Source: Coemansia sp. RSA 1804 (taxonomy: Eukaryota > Kickxellomycota > Kickxellomycetes > Kickxellales > Kickxellaceae). Taken from it: 28,490 nt of DNA. The position numbers and the translations under genes are program-made. Where the stretch lies: assembly GCA_027578815.1 (NCBI GenBank), contig JANBTH010000183.1, positions 1 through 28,490 of the forward strand, read 5' to 3'. Under the pieces are notes generated by a model. That model was given only the letters and a program-made list of their open reading frames with translations, searched no databases and was not told the origin of the DNA. Shown piece by piece: positions 8,313 to 16,876 of the stretch (position 1 is its first letter; each line of letters starts with the position of its first letter).

Positions 8313-8715
8313 CTCCCTTTTCAATACTTTTTGCAGAACCAATCAATGAAAATAGAAATCCCTTTTGGTAGAAGTGATATTGTCAATGAAGAAAGAAAAA
8401 AGCCAAAATGTGAAAAGAAAACTGACCGCTTTATATATGCGCGTTTTCACTGTCATTTGTTTATTGTGTAGAAACTCGTTTTCAGCCCTCTTCCTCGCCC
8501 CTCTTCTCTATTCATGTGCAGCATTGGGTATCAGCTGCGGGGCAGGGAGAGGCAATACTGAAGTGAAAGTAGAAAAAGAGGGAGAAAAAAGTCGTCATAT
8601 CCAAGCACTCACGGCTCTCTTTTCCGTTCCCAACCCCACCCACCCCAACTGCATCGTATTTCCAAATTAGCAGTTCCGCACTCCGCTCCGCCAATATATA
8701 CACATCTATATGTTT
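8313..8715 (-). promoter_or_regulatory. Upstream region of copy B, conserved with copy A
   Basis: Counterpart of 7017-7400. It shows ACCAAT at 8338-8343, GCTTTATATATGCGCG at 8428-8443 (TATA box on the minus strand), ATGTGCAGCATTG at 8514-8526, a CAGCTGCGGGG block at 8532-8542, CTCTCTTTTCCG at 8614-8625 and CCAATATATACACATCTATATG at about 8691-8712. The offset between copies is constant (1296 bases) from the ATG to the TATA element and then grows through small insertions. Confidence 0.55.
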
Positions 8716-9317
8716 CAATGGGGGGTTCCAAGTGGAATATAACAGGTGTGTTATTTACCATAAGGAAAAATATCAAACTACTATTCAGGACAAGCCGCGG
8801 CTTTCATACGTTGGCGCTCATTGTCCGATACAGCTTATAACATTCTTATTATCCTTTGTGGGGATGTTAAGTGCCAGACACCGATCTCAGATCATCACTC
8901 ATTATACTGTCGCGTATCATTATCATAGCTGATTGATATTAGCCGCTGATCCCAGATCCTCACTCATTGCTCTGAGCAACATATATATGCTGGAATGTGC
9001 GTGTATATGCACGTAGCAATGGACAATGGTTGAGATGGAAAGTGAATATAGAAACAGCAAAGCCCCATCTAGCCTACGTCTCCGTGCACGCGCGTAGGAT
9101 GGGGGTGGGGGTTTATTCAAATCCCGTACATGATCACACAGACTAATTAGCTGATCGGAATCTACCAAAGCACCCAATTTTTTCTTTCTTTTTCTTTCTT
9201 TTTCTTTTTTTTTCTTCTTTCCTCTTGCGACACTGCATTTCTTTCTCTTCATTTACCTCCTTCTCTACGTTTAGCATTGTTGAGCTCTGAAGCAAAAAAA
9301 AATCAAGGAGAAAGGGA
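8716..9317 (+). promoter_or_regulatory. 5' flank of RRP6 with a pyrimidine tract
   Basis: About 600 bases without a gene. It contains an imperfect 24-base direct repeat (8886-8909 and 8951-8974), a G-run (GGGGGTGGGGG-like, about 9100-9111) and, just upstream of RRP6, a long T/C tract from 9178 to about 9230. Pyrimidine tracts of this kind precede several genes in this window and are common in fungal core promoters. Confidence 0.4.
8886..8974. repeat. Imperfect direct repeat, 24 bases, period 65
   Basis: CTCAGATCATCACTCATTATACTG at 8886-8909 matches 8951-8974 at 19 of 24 positions. The preceding bases (CACCGAT / GCCGCTGAT) are also alike, so the unit may be somewhat longer. It could be a degenerate tandem duplication or a pair of factor sites upstream of RRP6. 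Confidence 0.5.
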
Positions 9318-11912
9318 ATGTCGGCGTCGAGTAGTAATAGCAGCAGCAGCGACTGCTTTGTGAAAACGTTCGACGCCACGGTGGCGGCGGCGTACGCTGC
9401 GCTGCTGAAGGCGACGCGGGCGGCCAACCGGCTGCCGGGCGACATCAAGTTCCACCGGACGGTGGACGAGGCGCTGGACCGGAAGCTGGAGGCGTCGGAG
9501 CGGAAGACACTACAGATGGCCAACACACTGTGGAGCAGGAGTAGCGGCGGCAGCGAGGCAGCGCCAGTAGAGTCGGTGGACGACGTGGCGGCCAGGAGAG
9601 ACGGGGGCGCGTGGGCGGCGGGGCCGGGCTTCGGCGCGGCGGCGGACGCGGTGGACGCGCTGCTGGAGCGGATTGACGCGGGGATCGACGAGATCGAGCG
9701 GCGGCCGGCGCACGCGCTGCGCGCATCGGCTGGCGGCGTCGGCGCGCAGAGCGCGGCGGTGGTGACGGCGGTGGCCGACGGCGACGGGCGGCGCACGCGC
9801 ATGGCGCTGGTGCACGCGCAGAGCATGCCGCGCCCGCAGCTCAGCTTCCGCGACGCCGTCGACAACGCGCGCGGGTCGCCGTTCGTGCCGCGGCTGCGCA
9901 GCAAGCCGCACGCGCTGGTGCCGCTGGGCGAGCCGCCGGGCGCGCCGCACCCGTACGCGCACGAGATCGCGGCCATGCAGCAGCCGCCGCGGCACTTCGA
10001 GCCCGCCACGCCCACGGCGCCCGGCGACTGGCACGCCACGCCGTTCGCCATGGTCGACTCCGAGCCGCAGCTGCGCAGCATGATGGAGCATCTGCGCGGC
10101 GCGCGCGAGATCGCCGTGGATCTGGAGCACCACAGCTACCGCTCGTTCCAGGGCTTCACGTGTCTTGTGCAGATCAGCACGCGCACGCGCGACTATGTGG
10201 TGGATGCGCTGGCGCTGCGGCACGCGCTCCACGCGCTCAACGACGTCACGGCGGATCCGCGCATCACCAAGGTGTTCCACGGCGCCGAGAGCGACGTCCA
10301 GTGGCTGCAGCGCGACTTCGGCGTCTACGTGGTCGGGCTGTTCGACACGTACCACGCGGCGCGCGTGCTCAACATGCCGCACCACTCGCTGGCGCACCTG
10401 CTGCGCGTCTTCTGCGCCTACGACGCCGACAAGAAGTACCAGCTGGCCGACTGGCGCCTGCGTCCGCTGCCGGCCGAGATGGTGCGGTACGCGCGCGCCG
10501 ACACGCACTTCCTGCTGTACGTGTACGACCGGCTGCGCAACGAGCTGGCCGCGCGCGGCGCCGAGTGCGTGGGCCAGGACGCCGACAACCCGGCGGCGCC
10601 GGCGTTCGGCCGCCTGGCGGGCGTCGGCGTCGTCGACGCGCCCACGCAGCCCATGGCGCTTGTGCTGCGCCGGTCCGCGCAGACCGCGCTGCGCACCTAC
10701 GCAAAGGACGCGTACGGCGCCGACGGCCCCGCCGGGTGGGCGGCGCTGCTGCGCAAGTGGCGCCGCCCGCTCACCCGCGCGCAGACCGCCGTCTTCCGCG
10801 CCCTGCACGACTGGCGCGACCGGTGCGCGCGCGCCGAGGACGAGTCCGCGCGCTACGTGCTGCCCAACCACATGCTGTTTGCGGTCGCCGAGCGCATGCC
10901 CGCCGACGCCGCCGCGCTGCTCGCCGCGTGCCGCCCGGCGCCGCCGCCGCTTGTCCGCCAGCATGCCGCCGACGTTGCCCGCATCCTGGCGCGCGCCCGC
11001 GCGGATGCCGCCGACGCCGATGCGCTGCCGCCCGCTGCGCCGCTGCCGCCGATGCCCAGGCCGGTGCACGCGCGCTTCATCGACGATGGCGAGGCCATGC
11101 TTGTCGACGGTGCGCGGCCGCCCGTCCTGGACGGCGACTCGTCCGCCGTTGCTGGCCTGCTTGCGCCGGCGTCGGCGCTCTTTGGCCCGTCGCTCGGTGT
11201 GGCCCACGCCCCGGCGGCTGCGAGCATAGCCAGCCACAAGGCGCGCGCCATCCGTGCGCATCTGGTGCTGGCCACGGCTGCCCCCGCCTCCGTCCATTCC
11301 TTCTCTCCCCCTGCTGCCAGTGCTGCTCCTGCTCTTGCTTCTGCTCCTGCTTCTGCCCCTGCTGCTGCTCCTGCGTCTCCCGCGCTGCCGAGCCCCAAGC
11401 GCCCGCTTGTCATCTCCGACGCCTACGGCCGCCAGTCGGTGGGCGAGCGGAAGCCTCAGAATGCTGGCTCTGCTGGCTCTGCTGCTGCGAAGAGGCAGCG
11501 GGTTGGCGATCTGGTCGACATCTCCAAGATCGCTCTAAGCGACGACGACAGCAGCGATGCGGGCGAGTCCCCTGCTACTAATACTACCAGTAGGGTCAGG
11601 GGCGCCGCCCACCAGAAGAAGAGCCGCCGCAAAAGGCCTGCCCGCCTGGACCCCGCCGACGTCTCCGCCTTCGATTACCACGCCGGAGCCCAGCCCTCCG
11701 ACGCCATCGGCCCAAGCAGTAGATCCGGCAGAAGCAAGGACAGGGGCCCGCCGCGTGGGAAGAAGCGCGCTCCCGGATCCGCCACCGCCAGCAACGATTC
11801 CGCCGCCTTCAACCCCTACGCTGCGAGTGCCGGCGCCTCCGCCCACGCTCCCAAAAAGCGCACCAAGCCTGGCGCAAAGACCGGCAACAGATCAATGACT
11901 TTCAGAAAGTAG
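9318..11912 (+). CDS. RRP6: RRP6/EXOSC10 nuclear exosome 3'-5' exoribonuclease
   Basis: 864 residues from ATG 9318. An N-terminal PMC2NT-like region (about 10-125; it would bind the Rrp47/C1D cofactor) is followed by the DEDD-Y exonuclease domain: D268 and E270 in AVDLEHHSYRSFQGFTCLVQ, D326 in HGAESDVQWLQRDF, and Y391/D395 in RYARADTHFLLYVYD, so all five catalytic positions are present. LADWRLRPLP and an HRDC domain (about 485-560) follow, as in yeast Rrp6. The C-terminal third is Ala/Pro-rich, then Lys/Arg-rich with nuclear-localisation-like patches (KKSRRKRP), matching the exosome-binding, basic tail of the family. Rrp6 trims 5.8S rRNA, sno/snRNAs and degrades aberrant nuclear RNA. The gene is extremely GC-rich, especially 9600-11100, unlike its AT-rich flanks, and this creates long meaningless antisense frames. 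Confidence 0.96.
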   Translation: MSASSSNSSSSDCFVKTFDATVAAAYAALLKATRAANRLPGDIKFHRTVDEALDRKLEASERKTLQMANTLWSRSSGGSEAAPVESVDDVAARRDGGAWAAGPGFGAAADAVDALLERIDAGIDEIERRPAHALRASAGGVGAQSAAVVTAVADGDGRRTRMALVHAQSMPRPQLSFRDAVDNARGSPFVPRLRSKPHALVPLGEPPGAPHPYAHEIAAMQQPPRHFEPATPTAPGDWHATPFAMVDSEPQLRSMMEHLRGAREIAVDLEHHSYRSFQGFTCLVQISTRTRDYVVDALALRHALHALNDVTADPRITKVFHGAESDVQWLQRDFGVYVVGLFDTYHAARVLNMPHHSLAHLLRVFCAYDADKKYQLADWRLRPLPAEMVRYARADTHFLLYVYDRLRNELAARGAECVGQDADNPAAPAFGRLAGVGVVDAPTQPMALVLRRSAQTALRTYAKDAYGADGPAGWAALLRKWRRPLTRAQTAVFRALHDWRDRCARAEDESARYVLPNHMLFAVAERMPADAAALLAACRPAPPPLVRQHAADVARILARARADAADADALPPAAPLPPMPRPVHARFIDDGEAMLVDGARPPVLDGDSSAVAGLLAPASALFGPSLGVAHAPAAASIASHKARAIRAHLVLATAAPASVHSFSPPAASAAPALASAPASAPAAAPASPALPSPKRPLVISDAYGRQSVGERKPQNAGSAGSAAAKRQRVGDLVDISKIALSDDDSSDAGESPATNTTSRVRGAAHQKKSRRKRPARLDPADVSAFDYHAGAQPSDAIGPSSRSGRSKDRGPPRGKKRAPGSATASNDSAAFNPYAASAGASAHAPKKRTKPGAKTGNRSMTFRK

Positions 11913-12094
11913 GTCTTGTTTCTTCTTCTTCTTCTTTGTTCGTCTGTGCTCCGGTCCAGCCAGCGCATGCGAAATGGACTAGATAAAATGTCAAACAGGG
12001 GGATAAATAATTCAAAAAAAGATAGTTATGCTAATTATAACAGGGTATACAGTCATAGAATGAGAAAGTGAAATAGAGATACAAGCGCTTGGCG

Positions 12095-12121
12095 TCTGTG
12101 TGCGTGTGCGTGTGTGTGTGC
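12095..12121. repeat. (TG)n microsatellite
   Basis: Alternating TG/CG dinucleotides lie in the 232-base gap between the convergent RRP6 and PB1-protein genes. Apart from this the gap is AT-rich and featureless. Confidence 0.8.
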
Positions 12122-12144
12122 AAGGCAATCCAACCACATCTAAT

Positions 12145-14526
12145 CTAGTGCGTGTTGACATGCGTGCAGGCCGGGCATGAGTTGCCGTGTGTGCACGAGC
12201 ACGACGACACGCACTCGAACGGCGATGCCATCATGCACGGGTGCGAAAAGTGCGACGGCATGTCGGCCTCCGCAAACCCGTGCTTGAAGAAGCTGCTGGA
12301 GTACGGGTTCGAGTGGAACGCAAAGTTGGCTGCCGACAGGTGGTACGCAAACGCCTTTGTGGCATCCGGCGCATGCGATGGCGCTGGTGCTGGTGCTGGT
12401 GCTGCTGGCCTGTGCGCTGGCTCCTCTACGTGCACCTTGATGCTCTCGGTGTGCGTGGCAGCTCCCGCGCTCTCCGTCACCTTGACGTCAATCGTCTCGC
12501 TCATTTTGGTTCTGCCCGATCCGGCGCTGGTGCTGGAGTGGTTGCTGATGTCCGACCGCGTCTCGTCAAAGATCTCAACGTTGATGGTTTCTTCGTCAGA
12601 ATCTCTGCTGTTCTCCACCGCAAACTTGACCTCGCCCTTCTTCTTCTTCGCCTCTTCGGCGGCGGCTGGCTTCTCCTCGACGACCGTGATCTTGATGTTT
12701 TCTATCTCTTCCTCCTTCAGCTTCTGCATCCGCTCCTCCTCCATCTTCTTGCGCTCGTCTTCGATTCTCTTCCGAACCTCCTCCACCCTCTTGCGGTCCT
12801 CCTCAATCTTCTTGCGCTCCTCGTCCATCTTCTTCTTCGCTTCCTCGTCAAGCTTCTTCCTCTCTTCCTTCTTCTTGGCTGCCTCCTCCTGCTTCTGCTT
12901 CTCCTCCTCTCTTTCCCGCAGAAGCTTCGCCTCTTCCTCAAGCAGCTGCATCTCTTCTTGCAGCAGCTTTTCTTCCTCCTCCCGTAGCAGCCTCTCCTCC
13001 TCTTCGTGTGCCTTCCGTATCTCGGCCTCTACTTCATCCTGTTCCTCCTTCTTCTTCTTCTCCTTCTCGGCCTCCTCTTCCTCTTTCTTTTTCTCCGCTT
13101 CCGCTTCCTCTTGCTGCTGTTTCTTCTTCTTCTCCGCCGCCTCCGCTTCCTGTTGTTGTTGTTGCTGCTGCTTCTTTTTCTCCTCCTCATCGTTCTCTTC
13201 AATTGTTATCTCGGTAACAACAACCGCAGCAGGCTCCGGCTTCTCCGATGCCGCCTTCAGCACTCCGAGAATCTTGCCCTGCTCGGTGGACAGCTGGTCA
13301 AAGTTGCGCGTAAGCTTCGTGCCAAGGCTGTCGATAGCAAGTGCCAGGTTTGCTCCCATCATCGTGATGGCCTGACGCAGACCCTCGGCATCGCTTGCTT
13401 TCCCACCATTGTCTGGCGATGCTTCTGGTTTGGGCGACGATGCCGCTTGTGTTTGGGTGCTCGATGGTGGACTGTCAGCAGCCGTAGCAGCATTAGCAGC
13501 AGCTGCTGCTGCCTCGTCGGCTTTGGAAGCAGCAATGGCGGCCGCCGCTGCTGAGGATGCCGCTGCCGCTGCTACCGCGGCATCTGTAATGTCCTCAATG
13601 GCCGAGCCAGAGGGCTTGGGCTTCTCGGCCATCTCGGGCTTCTGCTCATTCTCGTGCTTGAGGTTCTCGATTTCAATCTTGGACAGGTCAAGGTCGTTGT
13701 TGGTCGACGCATCGCTTGCCACATCGTCTCCGTCCTCCTCTCCGGCCGGAGTGGCCGCGCCGCTGCTGATGAAGATGTTGGGCGTCTGCGAGTACTCCCA
13801 GATATTGGCAATAGTGTCCAGCGCCCCGCTGTTGATGATGTTGAACGGCACGATGCGCAGTTGGAGTCTGCTTCCAGGCTCAAAGAGACTAAACATCTCG
13901 CGCAGATTGTCGGTGCACGCTACGCCTATCTCCTCGTCATCCGTGTCCCTGTACATCAGCACGTAGTCGGAGCGTCTTGACATGCGCAGCTTCTCCGTAA
14001 CCTGCTGCACAATGTCCTTGAAGTCCTCGTTTGGATACACGTCGGCCATGGTGGCCTCGCCCTTGCTGTTGACAAACTTGACGCGGAACGGTGTGCTCTG
14101 CGCATCCGCTGCTACCCGACTACCTGACCGCGTGGCGTCCGCCTTGAGACGCTGCAGCCGCTCGTTCAGCTGCTCCATCGACCGCGTGCCTATACTGGTG
14201 GCCTCGCCATACGAAGGCGAAGTGACGCCTGTGCCGTTGGTCTTGATTGCGCGGGTCGTCGTGCCATTACGCTCTCCTCCTCCGCCGCCGCCGACTAGAA
14301 CCGTGGGCGCTCCCACAAGACTGGTGCGCGGTGTCGACCCCCGGCGCGCCTTGTTGCCGCCCATCCCAAGCTTTAGCTTGTTGAGCTTGTCCAGGGCGCG
14401 TTCGCGTCGGCTGCGCGTCAGCGTTGTTGGGTCGCCTTCGAGAAACTCGGTGTCTGTGGGCGAGTTCGTAGTGTTCTGTGGCTTGGCGAGGACGCCGTCA
14501 CCCGAGTAATAATGGTCCTCTGCCAT
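12145..14526 (-). CDS. PB1-like domain plus long coiled-coil protein, unknown function
   Basis: 793 residues; the ATG at 14524-14526 is preceded by an in-frame TAG 12 bases upstream, which supports the start. A Thr/Ser/Gly-rich N-terminus (1-145) precedes a PB1-like domain (about 146-228): TPFRVKFVNSKGE with a basic first strand, and YRDTDDEEIGVACTDNLREMF, a good match to the acidic OPCA motif. An Ala-rich segment (315-350) leads to a short helix (380-425), then a continuous Glu/Lys/Arg coiled coil (about 445-610). The tail ends in a Cys/His cluster (CVSSCSCTHGNSCPACTHVN). PB1 domains pair front to back in signalling and selective-autophagy adaptors, and a long coiled coil fits a scaffold. 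A SPFECVS stretch resembles an Atg8-binding core, but only weakly. I do not recognise the family; the PB1 call is by motif, without a structural check. Confidence 0.8.
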   Translation of the reverse strand: MAEDHYYSGDGVLAKPQNTTNSPTDTEFLEGDPTTLTRSRRERALDKLNKLKLGMGGNKARRGSTPRTSLVGAPTVLVGGGGGGERNGTTTRAIKTNGTGVTSPSYGEATSIGTRSMEQLNERLQRLKADATRSGSRVAADAQSTPFRVKFVNSKGEATMADVYPNEDFKDIVQQVTEKLRMSRRSDYVLMYRDTDDEEIGVACTDNLREMFSLFEPGSRLQLRIVPFNIINSGALDTIANIWEYSQTPNIFISSGAATPAGEEDGDDVASDASTNNDLDLSKIEIENLKHENEQKPEMAEKPKPSGSAIEDITDAAVAAAAASSAAAAAIAASKADEAAAAAANAATAADSPPSSTQTQAASSPKPEASPDNGGKASDAEGLRQAITMMGANLALAIDSLGTKLTRNFDQLSTEQGKILGVLKAASEKPEPAAVVVTEITIEENDEEEKKKQQQQQQQEAEAAEKKKKQQQEEAEAEKKKEEEEAEKEKKKKEEQDEVEAEIRKAHEEEERLLREEEEKLLQEEMQLLEEEAKLLREREEEKQKQEEAAKKKEERKKLDEEAKKKMDEERKKIEEDRKRVEEVRKRIEDERKKMEEERMQKLKEEEIENIKITVVEEKPAAAEEAKKKKGEVKFAVENSRDSDEETINVEIFDETRSDISNHSSTSAGSGRTKMSETIDVKVTESAGAATHTESIKVHVEEPAHRPAAPAPAPAPSHAPDATKAFAYHLSAANFAFHSNPYSSSFFKHGFAEADMPSHFSHPCMMASPFECVSSCSCTHGNSCPACTHVNTH

Positions 14527-16017
14527 TATTCCGCGCTTCTAATGGCAGTTGCCGATATCAGAAATATAGATGAAACGGAAAGAGGAACTAACCTTTTTTG
14601 GGTACGGTAACAATAAATGTATAAAAATAGAAACAAAATCGAAAACAAGTGTATAGTGGAATAAAGAAGAAGAAAAAAATGATACTGATGGATGAAAAGA
14701 GCTCAGGTTAGCAAGTGCTGGGAGAAGGGAATATAGTGCTAAAGGTTTTTTATTTCCCTTGTTTCTTTTATGTGAGTTTGTACACCTCTGGTATATGCTA
14801 TATAATAAAGGGGGGAAAGCTAAAAGGAGAATTAATTAAAGAGAACAAAAAAAGAAAAAGGAAAAAAAACAGCGCATACATACAGAAAGGTCTTGGGTTT
14901 TATTTTTCTTCGCAAAATGAATATAAAGTGCCTCTCCCCATTTTTCGGCAAACATAACGAGCTTTTTTTTTACTTTTCTTTTTTTATTCGAAGTTACCAC
15001 AACGAGGGAAGGCAGGAAGGATATTGGGATGTTGAAATCCTTTCCAACCATAAAGAAACAAAAAGCTTTTCTCCCCCTTTTCCCTTGCGCTTTGGCATTT
15101 CCTTTGGTTTGCTTTTTTATTTTACAAATAGACATCCAGCCAAGTGGAAGCCATGGGATACCAGATAATCCCTCCCCCCTTTCATGTTCTTTTCCTTCTG
15201 CTCTTTCGGTTTTTTTTCTCTTTACTTGTCCCTATCCTCATGTGCCTTCATTGAGTGGAATGGTGGATGTGTGCTCATTTTTTATAAAGCAAGGTTGATG
15301 TAATAGAAGGCGAAGAGCCCACAATGGGGGTGCAGGCAGAATAAGAAATAAACAAAAGAAATCTCTATTTTTCCCTTGCTTGCTGTTCCTTGCATCGCAC
15401 AATGTTGAATTAAGGACCATTGTTCCTTGAGCCGTGTATTTTTTCTTCCTCTTCAAACGAACATTTATGTTTTCAGTAAAGAAGCACACGCACCCCCCCA
15501 CCCCATTCCTCTCGTTTTTCAGTTGGTTTCCTGGCAGATGAGCAAAGTATAGTGCGTCTACATATGCAGCTGCATTCCAAACCATAAACTTACTTGTCTG
15601 CTGTTCTGGCGTGAGCGTCTGTGAACGAGCGATAGCAGCTTTCTTCTTCTCACACACCAGCCCAATCCAGCGCCATTTCTCAGCTCTAAAAAAGACAGGA
15701 CAAGAAATGACGAAGAACCCCCACTCTCTTTTTCTTATTCAACAAAAGCACAATGTCATGATGGGCATTCATTCGGAGTTTAAAATGTTGGGAACCATAC
15801 ACTGACATTCAAAGTCACACGAGAAACACTTCTTTTTCCCGCTCTCTCTCTCCTTCCTTTCCTTTCTCTTCAATGTTGCTTCCAAGTGTTGTCGGCATCA
15901 AGAAGACAGAGCAGTAGCACTTTTTTCTTGGATGTCTTTTGTTATTTTCGTATCAGTTTGCATCAATTTACTGCGCTATATTTGATCTTGAATATCATTT
16001 CTTTCTTTCTTTAAAAA
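14527..16017. other. 1.5-kb divergent spacer between the PB1-protein gene and the SDR gene
   Basis: AT-rich with many poly-T and poly-A runs. On the minus strand AAAAAAG|GTTAGT (near 14600) and ATTAG| (near 14547) could bound a small 5'-leader intron of the PB1-protein gene; this is a guess. One exon-like segment at 15594-15685 (minus) is listed separately. A CTTTCTTTCTTT tract (about 15998-16012) precedes the SDR start. No RNA gene was seen. Confidence 0.4.
15594..15685 (-). other. Possible 92-base internal exon of an unassigned gene
   Basis: On the minus strand this segment is preceded by a strong acceptor-like CTGTCTTTTTTAG and followed by a consensus donor GTAAGT (15588-15593). In one frame (one base, 30 codons, one base) it reads with protein-like composition, from AEKWRWIGLVCEKKKAAIA to LTPEQQT, with G/C at many third positions, unlike the surrounding AT-rich DNA. 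I could not find a start exon between it and the SDR gene, nor a convincing next exon in the right phase before the PB1-protein gene, and I do not recognise the peptide. It may be a real small spliced gene, a relic or chance. Confidence 0.25.
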
Positions 16018-16797
16018 ATGGCAGACGTTGTAATTGTCACAGGCGCATCCAAGGGCATCGGACGACAAGTATGCATCGAGCTGCTTGCCGCTTACCCAAC
16101 GATAACAGTGGTGGCAACAGCACGGTCAGAGGAGCTGCTGGCAGAGCTCCAGACACAGACAGATGCGGAGCGACTGGTGCCGGTGGCAGGAGACATTGCG
16201 CAGGATGCCACTCGGCAGCAAGTGATTCGCATTGCCAAGACGCACGGCAGAATCCGCGCCCTGGTCAACAATGCGGCGCGCATGGCACCCACGGGACGGG
16301 TGCTCGAGATACCGCCAGAAGAGTGGCAAGCGACGTGGACAACGAATTTTCTGGCGGCACAAGCGCTCATCTACGGCATCGCCGACCATCTGCTAGACAC
16401 TTCGCATGGCGGCGGAGGCAATGGACGCATCATCAACGTCACATCTTCTACCAGCAAGGGTGCTGTGCGTGGGGTTGCAGTCTACGGTTCCACCAAAGTA
16501 GCGCTCAACTATCTGACGCAGTCGATTGCGCTCGAGTACCCGCAGATCACAGCCGTCGCTTTCTACCCGGGCGTCGTGAGAACTGCAATGAACAAGGATG
16601 CGCTGGTGTCGGCCCGCAAGTATGAGGCCGTTGTTGGTGCTGGCACCATGGCTGAAATCATCCACAAGCTGGAAGCCCCAATCGATGTGCAGCGGCCGGC
16701 TGCCATTATCGCAAACCTTGCGATGCGTGCGGATTCGGCGCTTTCGGGGAAATACCTTGTGCACAGCGATGCCGAGATAGAGCCGTACGCGCAGTAG
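16018..16797 (+). CDS. Short-chain dehydrogenase/reductase (Irc24/benzil-reductase-like)
   Basis: 259 residues, a full-length classical SDR. The Rossmann motif TGASKGIG sits at 8-15, the NNAG-type motif appears as NNAA at 84-87, Asn110 lies in the helix-4 position, the catalytic Ser is S143, and YGSTK gives Y156 and K160. PGVVRT at 184-189 is the usual PGxVxT. ARS after the second strand favours NADP(H). The C-terminal end (ANLAMR...SGKYLVHSDAEI) resembles yeast Irc24/YIR035C-type carbonyl reductases, so an NADPH-dependent ketone reductase in the cytosol is the best guess; the substrate is unknown. It starts right after a T/C tract and AAAAAATG. It converges on the next gene with only 79 bases between stop codons, so the 3' ends probably overlap. 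Confidence 0.93.
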   Translation: MADVVIVTGASKGIGRQVCIELLAAYPTITVVATARSEELLAELQTQTDAERLVPVAGDIAQDATRQQVIRIAKTHGRIRALVNNAARMAPTGRVLEIPPEEWQATWTTNFLAAQALIYGIADHLLDTSHGGGGNGRIINVTSSTSKGAVRGVAVYGSTKVALNYLTQSIALEYPQITAVAFYPGVVRTAMNKDALVSARKYEAVVGAGTMAEIIHKLEAPIDVQRPAAIIANLAMRADSALSGKYLVHSDAEIEPYAQ

Positions 16798-16876
16798 CAC
16801 CCCTATTGAAAAAAAAGCAAGTCCCCGTGGATAGAAAGCCTCCAACGGAGCTGACCGACAAGCGCTTGGCAGATCT

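Noticed and set aside
9510..11297. 595-codon antisense open frame inside RRP6
   Set aside because: Produced by the extreme GC bias of RRP6; composition is almost all Arg/Ala/Val/Gly and the sense strand carries the full DEDD-Y domain.
10160..11581. 473-codon frame overlapping RRP6 on the same strand
   Set aside because: Arg/Ala/Pro-rich shadow of the GC-rich gene with no domain.
12152..13375. 407-codon frame antisense to the PB1/coiled-coil gene
   Set aside because: Ser/Phe/Leu low complexity is the antisense of Glu/Lys codons; no independent support.
15238..15657. 139-codon minus-strand frame
   Set aside because: Only its first about 20 codons look coding, and those end at a GTAAGT donor; the rest is AT-rich read-through without motif.
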